NCBI GenBank assembly: GCA_047967505.1
Contig: CM106540.1
DNA length: 64,000 nt
Source: Dipteris shenzhenensis
Lineage: Eukaryota > Polypodiophyta > Polypodiopsida > Gleicheniales
Strand: one strand, 5' to 3'
Below the pieces are notes generated by a model that saw nothing but the letters and a program-made list of their open reading frames with translations, had not been told where the DNA came from and did not search any database. The position numbers and the translations under genes are program-made. This document shows, piece after piece, positions 34,996 to 46,555 of the stretch; the first letter of the stretch is position 1; every line of letters begins with the position of its first letter.

Positions 34996-35427
34996 TATGC
35001 TAGGCTGGGCTATCAGCAAAATCCAACGGATAGATTGTGTGCTCTTAGCAGTGATAAGCATCGAGTCGCACAAACTGACATAAGAAATGAAGGGGATACT
35101 GCTACTGGGGTGGACATGAAGCCAGTTGTGAGACTGGATCTAGCCAACCCACTGGAGAACCGTAGGGTAGTGTTTTCGTCTTAGGTAGGATAGGAAAAGG
35201 GGGGAGATTACTGTCAGAGTTTGTTTTCATGTTGACACTACTGTACTTTGGGTCTTCAAAGATGGCAAAGATCTCACTGGATTACGTCATTGAGCATGTC
35301 AAGAGGGCTTGATTTGATAGATTAGAATATGTGAACAATTACAACTTGGATAGCAGGAGAGCAAACTAGTTTAAAAACCCAACAAGTCTTGAGTAAAGGA
35401 ACAGTTTAGGAACAGAGATAGAAAGCC

Positions 35428-35733
35428 ATGGAGGCAATGACATTTTTTATACCACTTGTCCTGAGCTTGATGAAGCCATTTTGCAAGGGGTCCCTCGACA
35501 ACCCAAGATTGTCGTACATGAGATTGATCGCTTGGAGGAAGAACGTAGCCTTTCCCAAGAGTGACATTCACAAGATGGTCATATTGCAAGAGGAACTGTG
35601 GGAAGGCCTTCAATACTATAAGAACCCACAGCTTGCAAAGTATGTTGCTGAAGGCTTCCACTGTCTGAAGTGTCGAGCCCTCGTCCTGGAATCCTTGCAT
35701 AAATATAAAGTCCTTCAAAGATCTCAGACTTGA
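35428..35733 (+). CDS. Unrecognised ORF, 101 codons
   Basis: It encodes a soluble, charged product (ILQEELWEGLQYYKNPQL, then CHCLKCRALVLE-like text). Amino-acid composition is protein-like, but I do not recognise it. No splice or promoter evidence; it may be a gene fragment. Confidence 0.25.
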   Translation: MEAMTFFIPLVLSLMKPFCKGSLDNPRLSYMRLIAWRKNVAFPKSDIHKMVILQEELWEGLQYYKNPQLAKYVAEGFHCLKCRALVLESLHKYKVLQRSQT

Positions 35734-36913
35734 TCTCTTGGAATCTTGGAAATATATTACCTGGGACTTTTTTAGGGGCTGATCACCCCTCTAATATAGT
35801 TGCCTTTTCAATAGAACTTGAGTTTAGTAAATTGTCTTCTTTGAAAAAAAAAGTAGTAAATTGTCTTTGTATTTATCCATCCTTAAATATGATGGTGGTC
35901 TCTTTTCGAAATGTAGAAGAGTAAAACTTAGTTGTATACTACTCGGGTATATAGCTTTAGGGGCTGACTATACACGTGGATTTTCTATATAACTTCAATT
36001 TTAAAGTAATAATTTGCCATTTATCCATCCTGGGATATGATTGCTTCACTCAGCTTGACTTATAATTTAAAAATGTTTTCTTTCGTTGGATTCGAAGGTT
36101 CTATTTTTTATGACTGCTTCACTCAATTGGACTTTATAATTTGAAAATGTTTCCCTGAGTTGGACTGTATAATTTGATGGACATTTTCTAATAATACAGT
36201 ACGATTCTATAGCTTGCAATTCATTTAGAATTTGTGGTCACCATCCCGATGGCTGAATTCTGATAATAGATAAAGAGAACCAGCCTAAAGGGGACTGTTT
36301 TAGTATAACACTTTGCAACAATACAATCTGTTTTAGGATAGCAAGGCAGTAGTGCAAGATAAGTGTTCTCCAGTGCAGTGGTTGGTTGCACACTAGGATA
36401 TTAATTGCCACCAGTGCGATGGTTTGTTCTATTATTACAAGATGAATGGCATGCAATTCATTTGTTTAGAATTTGTGGTCACTCGTGGATTTGTGGTCAC
36501 AGCCCAGTGGTTGAAATTTGACAATAGTTAAAGAGAACCAACGTAAAAGGGACGCCATAAGCAAATGCATTTTCTAATATTTCACCAGCCCGGGGTTGAA
36601 ATTTGGACAATAGTTACAAAGAACCAGCCTGTTTGTGGGAGCTATTTTCCTTGTGTGCAACCAAGGAAAATGCAATTGGATCCCATGACATCCCATTAGA
36701 GGACTAAAAACAAGCATGGTGGTTGTTTAGCATATACTAAAAACAAGCGTGGGGTTAATCTACCATTTGGAATTTACAAAAACAAGTGCAGTGGTTGTTT
36801 GGGACACATGATGAGTATCCAGGTGGCCTTTCTTGCGACATTTTCTAAAATTTTGAAAGCCACTGCAAGATCGTGCACAACGAGAATAGGAACTTAAAAA
36901 GGAAGTTTCCCCA
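35734..36913. other. No gene recognised; short dispersed repeats
   Basis: AT-rich. AATTCATTTAGAATTTGTGGTCAC and GTTAAAGAGAACCA variants recur between 36220 and 36620, and AAACAAGC..GTGGTTGTTT variants between 36710 and 36800, suggesting old duplications. Confidence 0.4.
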
Positions 36914-37410
36914 ATGAAGTGGCAAGTGTTAGAAGAGGCTAGAGCGCGTCAGGCTAAAGCTAAAAACTTAGAACTTATATCAATTTATAAAGCATCCATG
37001 GAATTGTTAAACCCCATGGAGGACCTGACCGCTGCCCCTGTAAGGGTACAAGACAATTGTAAGTTTTGCAAGGAAACAATATGCTCAGCCGATGCCTTCA
37101 TCGATCCTAGTACAAGACAATTGTAAGCTTTGCAAGGAAACAATATGCTCAGCCGACACCTTCATCGATCCTAGTGGTCCACAATTTGATCTACGAGATG
37201 TGTACCAAGCTGCTAACATACAAGGTAACCATGGAACCCACACCTGTTAAGATATGTGTTGTAAATGGAAAAATCTTGCCTGCTATAGGTTGCATCAAGA
37301 TTTCTTTATCCATTCTAACCATTGCATGGCAAGTAGGTTTTATGTTGTGCCAATAGCAGTTGCCATGGATGAACATGTTGTTCTCGGGTGCGAACATGGT
37401 GCTGGGTAGT
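36914..37410 (+). pseudogene. Possible retroelement gag-protease junction relic
   Basis: ORF 36914-37126 gives a basic helical N-terminus and a pair of cysteines (CKFCKE). After the 64-bp duplication, another frame (37174-37356) reads VHNLIYEMCTKLL ... PVKICVVNGKILPAIGCI, and a third continues FYVVPIAVAMDEHVVLG. The order resembles a pepsin-like retroelement protease (Ty3/gypsy type), with VVLG in place of the usual final motif, but the DSG or DTG active site is not visible. Weak assignment; nothing functional. Confidence 0.35.
37047..37174 (+). repeat. 64-bp tandem duplication
   Basis: Two nearly identical 64-base units (37047-37110, 37111-37174) beginning TACAAGACAATTGTAAG and ending TCATCGATCCTAG, three differences. 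64 is not a multiple of three, so it shifts the frame of the ORF starting at 36914. Confidence 0.93.
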
Positions 37411-37714
37411 AAGCTGCCAAATTGATTGGCAAGAATGTACGGCAACTCTCACTAACGACGACCACACCTCGGTTGTACAATGATGATGTAACGTCCATTC
37501 CAGCACCCCAGATGACAAAGATGGCTGGAAAACATCCTATGATCCTAGCAATCCCAACAACTACTCCCTTATCTCTAGCTGCTACTTCCAATTTAACTAC
37601 AGTCGTAAAGATGAAAAAGAATGGGCCTACTGCAAAACTGCACCAAGAACACATAAAAACAAGAGCTTTTATTGGCTCTCAAAGGATACATTCTCTGCTT
37701 CTACATCTTAGGCC

Positions 37715-38029
37715 ATGCCAAAGTCAAGTAAGAATACAGTCATGCCTCTCCAATCCCATTCTCCATCTACGAAGGGTGAAGCTAAACCATGGAGGAAGAC
37801 CAGTTCCCAAAGACACAAGCCCACCAAGGGCCAACGGTGGCAACATTCTTGGTGGTGGATAACCAAAAGGTTGCTCGAAGCTCAAGGATTCTACCAAGGC
37901 AACACCTTCATACGGGTACCCCAAACGTGCAAGTTTCTAGTGAGTACCAATCAATGTCCTACATCATCCATGGAAAATACCACAGTAGTGCCACAAGAAC
38001 TTGCCTCTAAAAAAGAGGTAGATACATAA
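37715..38029 (+). CDS. Unrecognised ORF, 104 codons
   Basis: Lys/Gln-rich N-terminus, then a Trp cluster (RWQHSWWWITKRLLEAQGFY) and GNTFIRVPQ. This may belong to the same decayed retroelement as 36914-37410, but I cannot name it. An overlapping ORF (37422-37862) in another frame is Thr-rich and probably a shadow. Confidence 0.25.
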   Translation: MPKSSKNTVMPLQSHSPSTKGEAKPWRKTSSQRHKPTKGQRWQHSWWWITKRLLEAQGFYQGNTFIRVPQTCKFLVSTNQCPTSSMENTTVVPQELASKKEVDT

Positions 38030-39519
38030 GAACTTACTGTTGGAAAATCATAGGTGAATACGGCATATATACTACCACAGGACTCTCCCCTATACCCTAG
38101 CATAATCTTGCTACAAAATTCAGTAACACGAGTAGTCACGGCAGTTACACAAGAACCTGTCCCTAGAAAGGGGAAAGTAACACAAGAACCTGCTGCACTC
38201 AAAGGGGAAGGTGAGGCCCACTGGGTCCCAAAGTGCATCCCCTCAATCTCATCCTTGCCTTTTGCTTCGACAAAAACTCTAAACACGGTAGACCCACAAG
38301 AACGTGTCACTAAAAAGATGATAGACCCACAAGAACCCATCGTTCCCTTGTGACTACTTATGGATCTTGATGGATTCTGCAAGTCTATGTGGAGCTTCAA
38401 GCAGTGCTACAATCAGTTGAAGAAGGCACCAATGAATGTGCAACACCCCTTTTGCAGGCTTCCCAAACGTCTTTATAGGCATGCTAAGCAAGTACGCTAC
38501 CTAGAGAGATGCAAGGTATTCCAAATCTTAAGGTTTTCTATCCATAGTCCATGCACGGGGTCTAGGTGAGAATAGAGAGTAAATGACATAGGTGTGAATA
38601 GGGTATGGCGCATGGCACATAAAATTTCAGTTAAAATGAGTCTGTGCCATTCATTGTCAAGTCCTAAATCCTCCATGCCATAAAGCTTCAGCCTGTCTCC
38701 ACTAGCCCCACGAAGTCACTCATGCTCCATTCCCCAAGTCACTCCCTCACACGACACGTGGCCAAGGTCACATTGTAATACTTTCAACTTCCACCGCCAC
38801 ATCATCCATACCACTTCGCATGCATTGGCACACACTTAGTTGGAGTCTTGAAAGTTAGTCAAGCAATCAAATTCCTCAACAGGGCCACAAAGTTAACTCA
38901 TTGTTGTTATAACAATAATGTAGTGATGATAACACGATGACTGCCTCAATGTCTACTATACTACTAACTCAACGATACCACACCCACTATGCTAAAAATA
39001 AAGCCAATCGTTGCCATATTAATGCCACTTGCTACTTTACTAATAACGCCCCCACCTCTAATGCAATGACATGCCATCCCCCTAAAGCCAATCACTACTT
39101 TAATCAAGCTAACTATTGCCATAATCACTCTTACCTGCTGCTTTATTAACTCTGAGTTGCTATTGTATCACCTTGCTAATGCCAATTGTCACTGCTTTGT
39201 TAATGCCAGTCGTGCTACAATATTGCTAAAGTTGACCCGTTGCTTTAACAAATCCCCTATACAAATAGCCAGGCTCATTCTGTAGGTCCTTACTTGCTTC
39301 CGTACCAAAACTCTGCCAAAATTTCATTTGAATTCCTGCAACCTTCAAAAGTTTTTGAAACCCCTTTCGTTCACCATCCCACTACATGTCCACCACCTCC
39401 TCACACCCCATCAACACCCATGATCTTTTTTCCATGGAAGAACTCACTGGATAAGTATCATTTGCGATCCCCCGCTCTGTCACACCTGCATTATACATAC
39501 AAGATGCCCTTAATATAGA
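38030..39519. other. No gene recognised
   Basis: Low-complexity text with repeated CACAAGAACCTG/CCCACAAGAAC (38140-38340) and a Thr/Asn-rich region around 38930-39230. No domain seen. Confidence 0.4.
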
Positions 39520-39830
39520 GCGATCACGCATGAATGCCCTCCAAGTCGACTTCGAGGTCTTATAGAGACATGCTACTCTAGGCCAATAGCAGCATGTCAG
39601 GGTCACCGAAGAAAAAAGGGCACTGGAAGTTCAGGTATAACAGCAGGAAGCACTGATTTCCCAACAACGGGAATAGCAAATTCTTACACTACAAGTGGAC
39701 ATGCATGCAACCGCCCAGCAACAGGAACAACAAATTCTTACACTACATGCAAACTTGCATGCAGCTCAAGAGTCAACCCCTCCTTAACAAGCACTAGGTC
39801 TGATCCATGAGGGGTTGCTGGAAGCGTCGT
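39520..39830 (+). pseudogene. Relic of a Gln-rich coiled-coil ORF with a 54-bp duplication
   Basis: One frame reads a heptad-like, Gln-rich sequence (RVTEEKRALEVQV, ISQQRE, QILTLQVDMHATAQQQ, QILTLHANLHAAQ) interrupted by TAG or TAA codons mostly where glutamine is expected. CAAATTCTTACACTACA occurs at 39677 and 39731, a 54-bp in-frame duplication. It may belong to a retroelement gag or a host gene; unidentified. Confidence 0.4.
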
Positions 39831-40079
39831 CCCATGCCTTCACACTTTGTTTCACCTCATGCCCACTACCAATTTCTTGCACACTATCGTTACTGCCATT
39901 CTCCCACATGACATACACCGACACCCCATTGTATATAACTTCATGGCGTGGACTAAAGTGTTGCAGGACTCTGTGGACTTCACCATGGCTATGTCTCTCC
40001 TCGAATTTGTCAAGCCCTCAGCTCTAGAAGACCAACCTTGCAATTCAAAAATCCTCCAATGAAAAAAGAACAATATACC

Positions 40080-41430
40080 AAAATACACATCACCACATTT
40101 TATTCAAATGCAAAGAAAAGTGCCAAAATTTTCAATATGACCAAGCTAGAGGAAAGAGTAGTTGCTCCTCGAAATACATTTGCTCAAATACATCATTTTT
40201 TAAACTATGGGCAATACTTATTAAAAGGAAGTATTATCAATGTACCTGCTAATACCAATGTCATACATGCTGTACTTCCATGGTCACTAGATGATAAAAT
40301 AACAACAGGTATAGTGATAAAGCATAAAATTGAGTACAAGTCAATTTTATGAGTGGGTACATTCAACCATATAATGTGATAAAAGCTTTACATATACTTG
40401 CATAGACACCACTACATAGAAAGTACAAAGTCAAAGTCTCAAGGATATGGATGTCTCAATTTTGCTTAAACTATGAAATAGACCAAACAACTCCAGCATG
40501 CAGCCCCCAAAAAGACAATGATACTATTGAGAGCTTTGCTAAAGAAGCTATTGATACTTATACAGATACATTTGTACATGGTTTCACAGACTCAAGTAAA
40601 AATTTTGACATTGCAACTAACATTATAAGAATAGCACCTTCACAAGGACACTACCCACTTGAATTTTTCAAAGATAAAGATTATGAAAAATTAATCTTTC
40701 CAAGATTATTCTATGGCAATGAAAGAGCAACTCTAACAAAAGAAAAACTTAGTTACAAAAAAATAGTATAGTGGGAATTAACAAACCCAAGACCGACGAT
40801 TCGCTACACACATTACCAACATATTTTTCAAAGCAGTCAAATTTATGATCCAACAAATTGCATCATCATCATGGGCTCGGCTCTGAAAAGGAAAACTTAG
40901 AAATAGAGTCCTTTGCGCCCATGACATTAAAGAAAAAACAAACCTCGAACAAATATTACGATGAGACATAGACTACCATGAACTACAAAGGTTGCGTACA
41001 TCACCGGTTCTATGACCTACAAAGGTTGCATACATCACTTGATTACCTTGAATAATTGCGAGAAATTTTGTTTGCTATGATACGCCAACTTGGACCACCT
41101 ACGTTTTTTGTAACATTCACTAGTGGAGAACGCCATTAGGGACCTTTAAAACAAGCTATACAGATACTAGTAGAAGACAATAACACCCAAGATACTAGAA
41201 AAGTTCATTTAAACAAATTCATAGGACAAGATCCCATTATATGTGCACGTTATTACTCACACAGAACTATTGCACTTATAAACCTTTTGAAATACTCAGT
41301 ACACATATATGGTGAAGTTGAAGATTTTTCTTTGTGAGACTGAATTCCAATCACATGGGAGCAAGCATGAACACGGTTTACTATGGATAAACAATGCACC
41401 TACATACAATCAATCGTATTAAACAACTAA
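40080..41430 (+). pseudogene. Helentron (Helitron-type) Rep region relic
   Basis: Frames in sequence carry hallmarks of the N-terminal half of Helitron/Helentron proteins: EERVVAPRNTFAQI and INVPANTNVIHAVLP (40150-40280), APSQGHYPLEFFKDKDYE and FPRLFYGNER (40630-40730). Near 41070 comes MIRQLGPPTFFVTFTS, then DPIICARYYSHR (41230-41270) and FQSHGSKHEHGLLW with the HUH metal-binding triplet HEH at 41366-41374. The Rep nuclease nicks the element end. Coding jumps at about 41430 to the linker before the helicase, so the segment with the catalytic tyrosines is deleted. Many stops and frameshifts. Confidence 0.85.
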
Positions 41431-41439
41431 GGGTCAACG

Positions 41440-43560
41440 TTGCTAAACATGCAACAAAGGTTTGCACAGCAAGTAGATTTCTTGATATTATCATTACCAT
41501 TGCATCATGCCTCTAGAGCATTCCACTTTATTAACACAACACATCCACAAGATCGAGATTTCATGCTAAAACTCAATTACCAGCTTCAAGCTTTCAGTGA
41601 CAATTCCACAGATATAATGTGCACATCCATCGTAGAAAAATACAAAGCGCATCCTTTTTCACTTGAGAATTTCAGCCTATCTGAGATTGTGGCATCTTAT
41701 AACTATAGCAAAAAATTTAGAAAGAGAAAAAAGGACAGAATTATAAGATCAATAAAATACAATTTAAACATTGTGACCCTAAAACCTATTTCAGAGAGAT
41801 GCTCCTACTACATGTACCTTTTGGAGACATGGGAGAAAACTTAAAAGCTTCATGTGCAACATGGAAAGAGGCATACAATCTCCATATTGATGATATAATA
41901 AATACTGCCAAAAAAATGCACACACGCTTACTACAACAATGATGGATCTAGCTGTAATAACATCGAAGAAGCTGCTGAGCAGTTATCAAAAGAGAACGAA
42001 GATTTTATAAGCTCAACTACAATGAAGTTTCTTGAAGATAGCATCAAGTTAACCAACACTACAAATATTGATTTATATAGCTTGACTTATGAATAAAATA
42101 ACAACAATTGTAAACAAAACTCAATCATCCACTTGTAGACACCAAAAGGAGTTGCCTTATCCTCAAATGAATACTACAAACAAATACGACAACTAAATCT
42201 AGAACAACGTCAAATTTTTTATAACATTGCATTCAAGTTAACATATCAAGAAGACCAACAAATATGTGCATTTATCATAGGGGGAGCTGGTACTAGAAAA
42301 ACAACTATCTTGAGGGTGCTCGTTGAGTACTTAACAATAAAAATTATTTCTAATATATATGCTGATCCTTTAAACTAAAAGTCATGAAACTAGCATACAA
42401 CTGCATCCCACATAGGTGGAATGATAATACACTTTGCTCTATGGATTCCTATAAACCAAAAAGAAAAATAAAAAATACCAGTTGAACGACTAGATGCACT
42501 CACAAAAGTATACTTGGAAGTATAAGAAATAGTTATAGACAAAATTTCCTTAATAGAAGCACGAATGGTCATAATATTAGACAAACATATATGCACAATC
42601 AAACATGTACAACATCTACCATTTGGAGGACTACACATTTTCTTCTTCAATGACTTATATTAAGCATCCCCTATACTTAATAAGTGGATATTTGTGTAGC
42701 AAGGTATACTACCTACGATCATTTGGACACAGAATTGGGCCTCCATATGCACCAAACTGATATTGAGTTTATAAACATTCTAAATAACTTTCAAAAAAAC
42801 AAGCAAACATAGCAAGAAATTGATGCCATAAACCGAGCATCTTTTCGTAAACCCCCATAAGACTTGATAATACCACAGTTATTCTATACTCAAAAGGGTA
42901 CAAATTAACACAATAACATCGTTTTCCAAAAAACACTCGGACATGGTTACATTTTTAAAGCAAAAGACTTTCACAACCAACAAACATAACATTACCAGCA
43001 TATAATCCAAATAATCCAAATAAAACAACTAGTTTACACACAACATGCGAACTAAAGCCATCAATTCAAGTAGAACTACCTGTAGGAAATTATGATACAT
43101 TAGATGGACTAGTGAATGGAGCAGATGGCTACTTTTGTGTAGCAAAAACACCTAAAAAACAATAGACATTAATAATCCAATAATTTGGATACAATTTCTT
43201 CAACTAGCAATAGGTGCAGAAACACGAGCTCGAAATGCAAACTTATATACAAATGGGATACAACATAATTGGACATGCATATTTCCTATCTCAAAAGAAA
43301 TACTAATAGGGCACAGCATCACAAATAAAGTGATGAGAAAACAAATTCCAATACAATGTGCTGTAGCTGGTACAATACATCGTTCACAAGGATTAACTCT
43401 AGAATAAGTAGCTTTCTGTCCAAAAAATGTTCATTATCATGGTCTAACATACACTGCACTCTCACGTATACGATCAAAATAAAACTTATATCTTCTATCA
43501 CCACTAACAACTTCAAGCTTCCATGTAGATAGCATCGTCTAACAAGAATCTAAACGACTA
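41440..43560 (+). pseudogene. Helentron PIF1-like helicase relic
   Basis: The linker ORF 41440-41844 (SRAFHFINTTHPQDRD) leads to a helicase start near 42150 (LNLEQRQIFYNIAF). Walker A is at 42280-42306 (GGAGTRKTT; the second-last glycine is replaced by Arg through GGA to AGA), then HIGGMIIHFALWIPIN (42410-42460), DKISLIEARM and PFGGLHIFFF (42540-42650). The C-terminal motifs CAVAGTIHRSQGLTLE and HGLTYTALSRIRS (43358-43480) are well kept. PIF1-like 5'-3' DNA helicases unwind the strand during rolling-circle transfer. Multiple stops and a deletion between 42660 and 43020 make this inactive. Conserved domain order Rep-Hel-EEP on one strand supports a single ancestral element. Confidence 0.88.
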
Positions 43561-43574
43561 TTAACAGAATCCTC

Positions 43575-44110
43575 ATGGCAATTTTCGATCTTATGAATAC
43601 AAGATTTACATGCATCCCACCATATTATAACTCTCGTTCTTTATCAGCACATGCGGATAATCTAAAAGCACATTACTTTATAGAATACAATCATGTTATT
43701 TGTTTGATAGAAGTTAACACACAACAACTAACAACATATTTTACTAGCAATAAATATAAATCCATCACAGCTCCTAGCAAATATGCAACAACACTTCTAT
43801 ATGATAGTAAGTACTGTAATCTTAACAATGCTTAGCAACAAGATAAAAACAATACCCACTGCATTCCCAACATTTATCCTTGGTGACTTTAATATTAACA
43901 TGTTTGCAATAAATAAGGAGCAAAGAATGTTACACTCATTAATGTCTGCAAATCACCTAGTGCTAGTAAACAACTTACCAACACCACCTCACAAATCACT
44001 TTTAGATCACATATGGACAAATGCACCACTATCAAAATCAATTGCCAATAACATACCAATCTATTGATCAAATCATGATGCAGTTACACTATGTTACAAA
44101 TTGCCATCAC
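43575..44110 (+). pseudogene. Helentron endonuclease (EEP fold) relic
   Basis: ORF 43575-43835 reads NSRSLSAHADNLKAHYFI and VICLIEVNT, the start of an apurinic-type endonuclease (EEP) domain. ORF 43783-44067 reads ILGDFNINMF with the catalytic GDFN, then SLLDHIWTN. The terminal SDH motif is SNH here (about 44071-44079, GAT to AAT), and the two ORFs are in different frames. This C-terminal EEP module distinguishes Helentrons from canonical plant Helitrons. It lies directly downstream of the helicase on the same strand. Confidence 0.85.
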
Positions 44111-44823
44111 ACATGCCTTCATTAAAAATACCAAAAGCTTGATACTAGGAAACTTCATGCTAAAAAACTTAAAGCTTGAACACGACATGACTAGATTCCT
44201 AGATTTTGGTATCTTCAGAGCATCTTTTATGTACCTCACTTGTCAAAGATACAAACCTGTACATCACTAATTGAATACCGGTAAGTTAGTTGCACATGAA
44301 GTTATTTCTATCATGAAAGTACTTCAAGATTCATGATCCAAGTTAACCAATTTCCATTTAGCTTCTTGATAGGTGACATTGAAGACAAGATTGCAATTCA
44401 ACAGACAGAGTACGAATTACCGCACACTAAAACAAGTTGTAATCAATGCAACGACAATCAACAAAAGCCAATTCAGCTTGGTAGGTTGCCTCGCATCAAC
44501 ATTTACTATAATTGCTTCATCATTTCGAGGATAACATGCCAATAGCTTCATGTAAATGTGCAGAGCCAGTCAACTTTATATTCATGGGAAATAGATACAA
44601 AGTATCTTTATGCTGGAAACTCTACATGAGTAAACTTTGTAGATAAGAGAGCAACAATGGAAACGGCATTTATTTAAGACAATATGAAGAAAGTACTTCT
44701 TCAGATGCACTGCTTCTTTGACAACATACAAATTAGCTTAAAAACATCAGAAGACTTGATAAGATTTAGAGCTCCTTTGTCGACAAGCTTTAGTCCCAAG
44801 CTTCCACCATACATTATGGTCAT
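44111..44823. other. No gene recognised; probable Helentron 3' flank
   Basis: Short ORFs (44333-44545, 44684-44953) have no motif. A Helentron 3' hairpin could lie here, but I could not identify one. Confidence 0.4.
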
Positions 44824-44982
44824 GTTTCCATGCAACTTGGGTGCACGCACCCAGGTGCGTGACAACGACCTACAAGCCACCAGTGGCCAATCCAGCCCAT
44901 GGAGGCAACCAACGATCTATTTGCGCACCGCTCCGCTTGTCGTTATCATGTAGCTGGGCGCACACCTAGGTGGCTTGGAAAC
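44824..44982. repeat. 159-bp element with imperfect inverted ends, MITE-like
   Basis: GTTTCCATGC...ACCCAGGTGCG...ACAACGAC at the left mirrors GTCGTTATC...GCGCACACCTAGG...TTGGAAAC at the right over about 45 bases with mismatches. No clear target duplication. Could be a small MITE or a chance palindrome. Confidence 0.4.
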
Positions 44983-45829
44983 AAGCCCTATATAGATCAT
45001 AGACACTACCTCTTGTTGTCTATTGGGGACCTACTTTCTCTCCTCTAGAATATTCTAGAATTTGAGTGTTTCATGTTTTTGCCAGGTTGGAGGCTTCATG
45101 AATACAGCTCGCACCAAGCCTACGTCACCCTAAATCTGAATAGCATCCTAGAAGAGAACGATGCAAAACCAGTTGCTAGGATAAGTAGTATGCCCCGGAC
45201 ATCTTAGCAGCTTTGCGCCAAGAAAAAGTATTAAGGTTGCGGTTGTCCTTGTAGTCCGTGGGAGTGATCGATCCTTTGAGATAGTCAACTTGCTCGCAAC
45301 GCCCTGACTCCCTGTGAAGAGAACTGCCCATAGTCTTCTTGAGTAGAGACAGCCATCACTGTTTCTTTCAAGAAACCACTTCGAGTTAAGTACCTCAAAG
45401 GTTCGATCATTCGGATGGAATAGTAAGCACAACCGCGGTCAGAATGCTTTTTGCTACATTTCCTAGTGGACCTCTTGGCCTCTCATGGAGCCACGCGTCA
45501 AGACCACTAGACCTGAAGGGTGGAAATTGCAAATCTTCAAAATTAGTTGAGTGCCAAATATTTCTGAGCCGAGCGTTAACAACTTGGTGTTCATAAGCTA
45601 CAGAAGATTACTATCGTTGTGCTTCCTGTAATTTTGAGGATTAAGTTGGCATATCTCAGCTGTGGACTAAAGAGGTATGTAATGTTTAGCTGAACCTTGA
45701 AACGCACTACTTAAAAGCGTTTTGTCTCTTTAAACGACATGGACATGAGGTTTTAATGAGGGAGGTGTTTCCAGTTTCTAAATATCAATGTATTCCAAAA
45801 ACACTTCAATTTAGGTATGGTTGAAGCCT
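44983..45829. other. No gene recognised; target of the young Copia insertion
   Basis: CCCTATATAGATC at 44988-45000 looks like a TATA box, possibly within an unidentified LTR. Minus-strand ORF 45148-45432 has no recognised motif. Confidence 0.4.
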
Positions 45830-45834
45830 CTACC

Positions 45835-46555
45835 TATTAAAATGGCAGCGGAAGATGCAAACAAACTGAAATTATAGAGCCACACAGAGAACACTAGAGA
45901 CAACAAAATGTACCACCACTGATCTGCTGTAAATCAGCCCTTAAACCAGGGCAGCAACTGAAATACAAGATATCTTGAATAAGATAGAAAACAGGAGCTG
46001 CAGGAGAGGCTGAACTGAAGCAGAGAAAAAAAGGGGGGAACACAAGAAAGCTGAAGCCTGAGAGCACGGAGGCAGGAGAAGCCTGAAACGAAGAGGCAGG
46101 GGCCTGGAGTGAAGAGGCTAGAGGAGCCTGAACTGAGGAGGCAAGAGCCTAGAGAAGAGGAGGCTGAAGGAGCCTGGGTGAAGAGGCAGGAACCTTGGAA
46201 CAAGGGAACTGTAGAGGCCTGGAGCAGGGAGGCAAGAGCCCTGAAGAGGCAAGATCTGCTGCGGGAGTGTGGGCAGCCAACTGAGCAGCTGAGAGGGGGC
46301 TCTGAGGGGATGGTCAGGAGCAGGCTGTATGCTGGAGCCTTGAGGAGCTGCAAGAAGTGATGGAGGAAGTGAAGGGAAGGAGGCCCTTTTATAGGGCAGG
46401 CCAGGGGGGGAGTCGGCCAGTTTGGCTGGACCGACCAGCCTGGTCGGTCAGGTCAACTGGGCCGACCAGCTGGTCGGCCAGCCTACCCCCTCTGGCCCCT
46501 CTTGCTGCATGGGGGCTGGTCGGCTGGCCACGCCTGGAGATGCTGATTCTCAACA
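45835..46555 (-). mobile_element. 3' LTR of Copia family E
   Basis: 721 bp, TGTTGAGAATCAGC at 46555 to CCATTTTAATA at 45835 on the minus strand, preceded by polypurine tract GAGCTGAGAGGGGG (46556-46569). A TATA box CTATAAAAG lies near 46386-46394, about 165 bp into the LTR. Confidence 0.97.
46412..46524 (-). promoter_or_regulatory. Cluster of six RCCGAC (DRE/CRT-type) cores in U3
   Basis: GCCGAC or ACCGAC on one or other strand at 46412-46417, 46430-46435, 46443-46448, 46461-46466, 46473-46478 and 46519-46524. In the element's direction they lie immediately upstream of the TATA box at about 46390. RCCGAC is the core bound by plant DREB/CBF factors under cold and drought; binding here is an inference from the motif alone. 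Confidence 0.6.

Noticed and set aside
45934-46353. 139-codon ORF present in both family E LTRs (also 51205-51624)
   Set aside because: It is duplicated because the LTRs are duplicated; Ser/Leu-rich low-complexity text in the transcribed LTR, no start context or homology seen.
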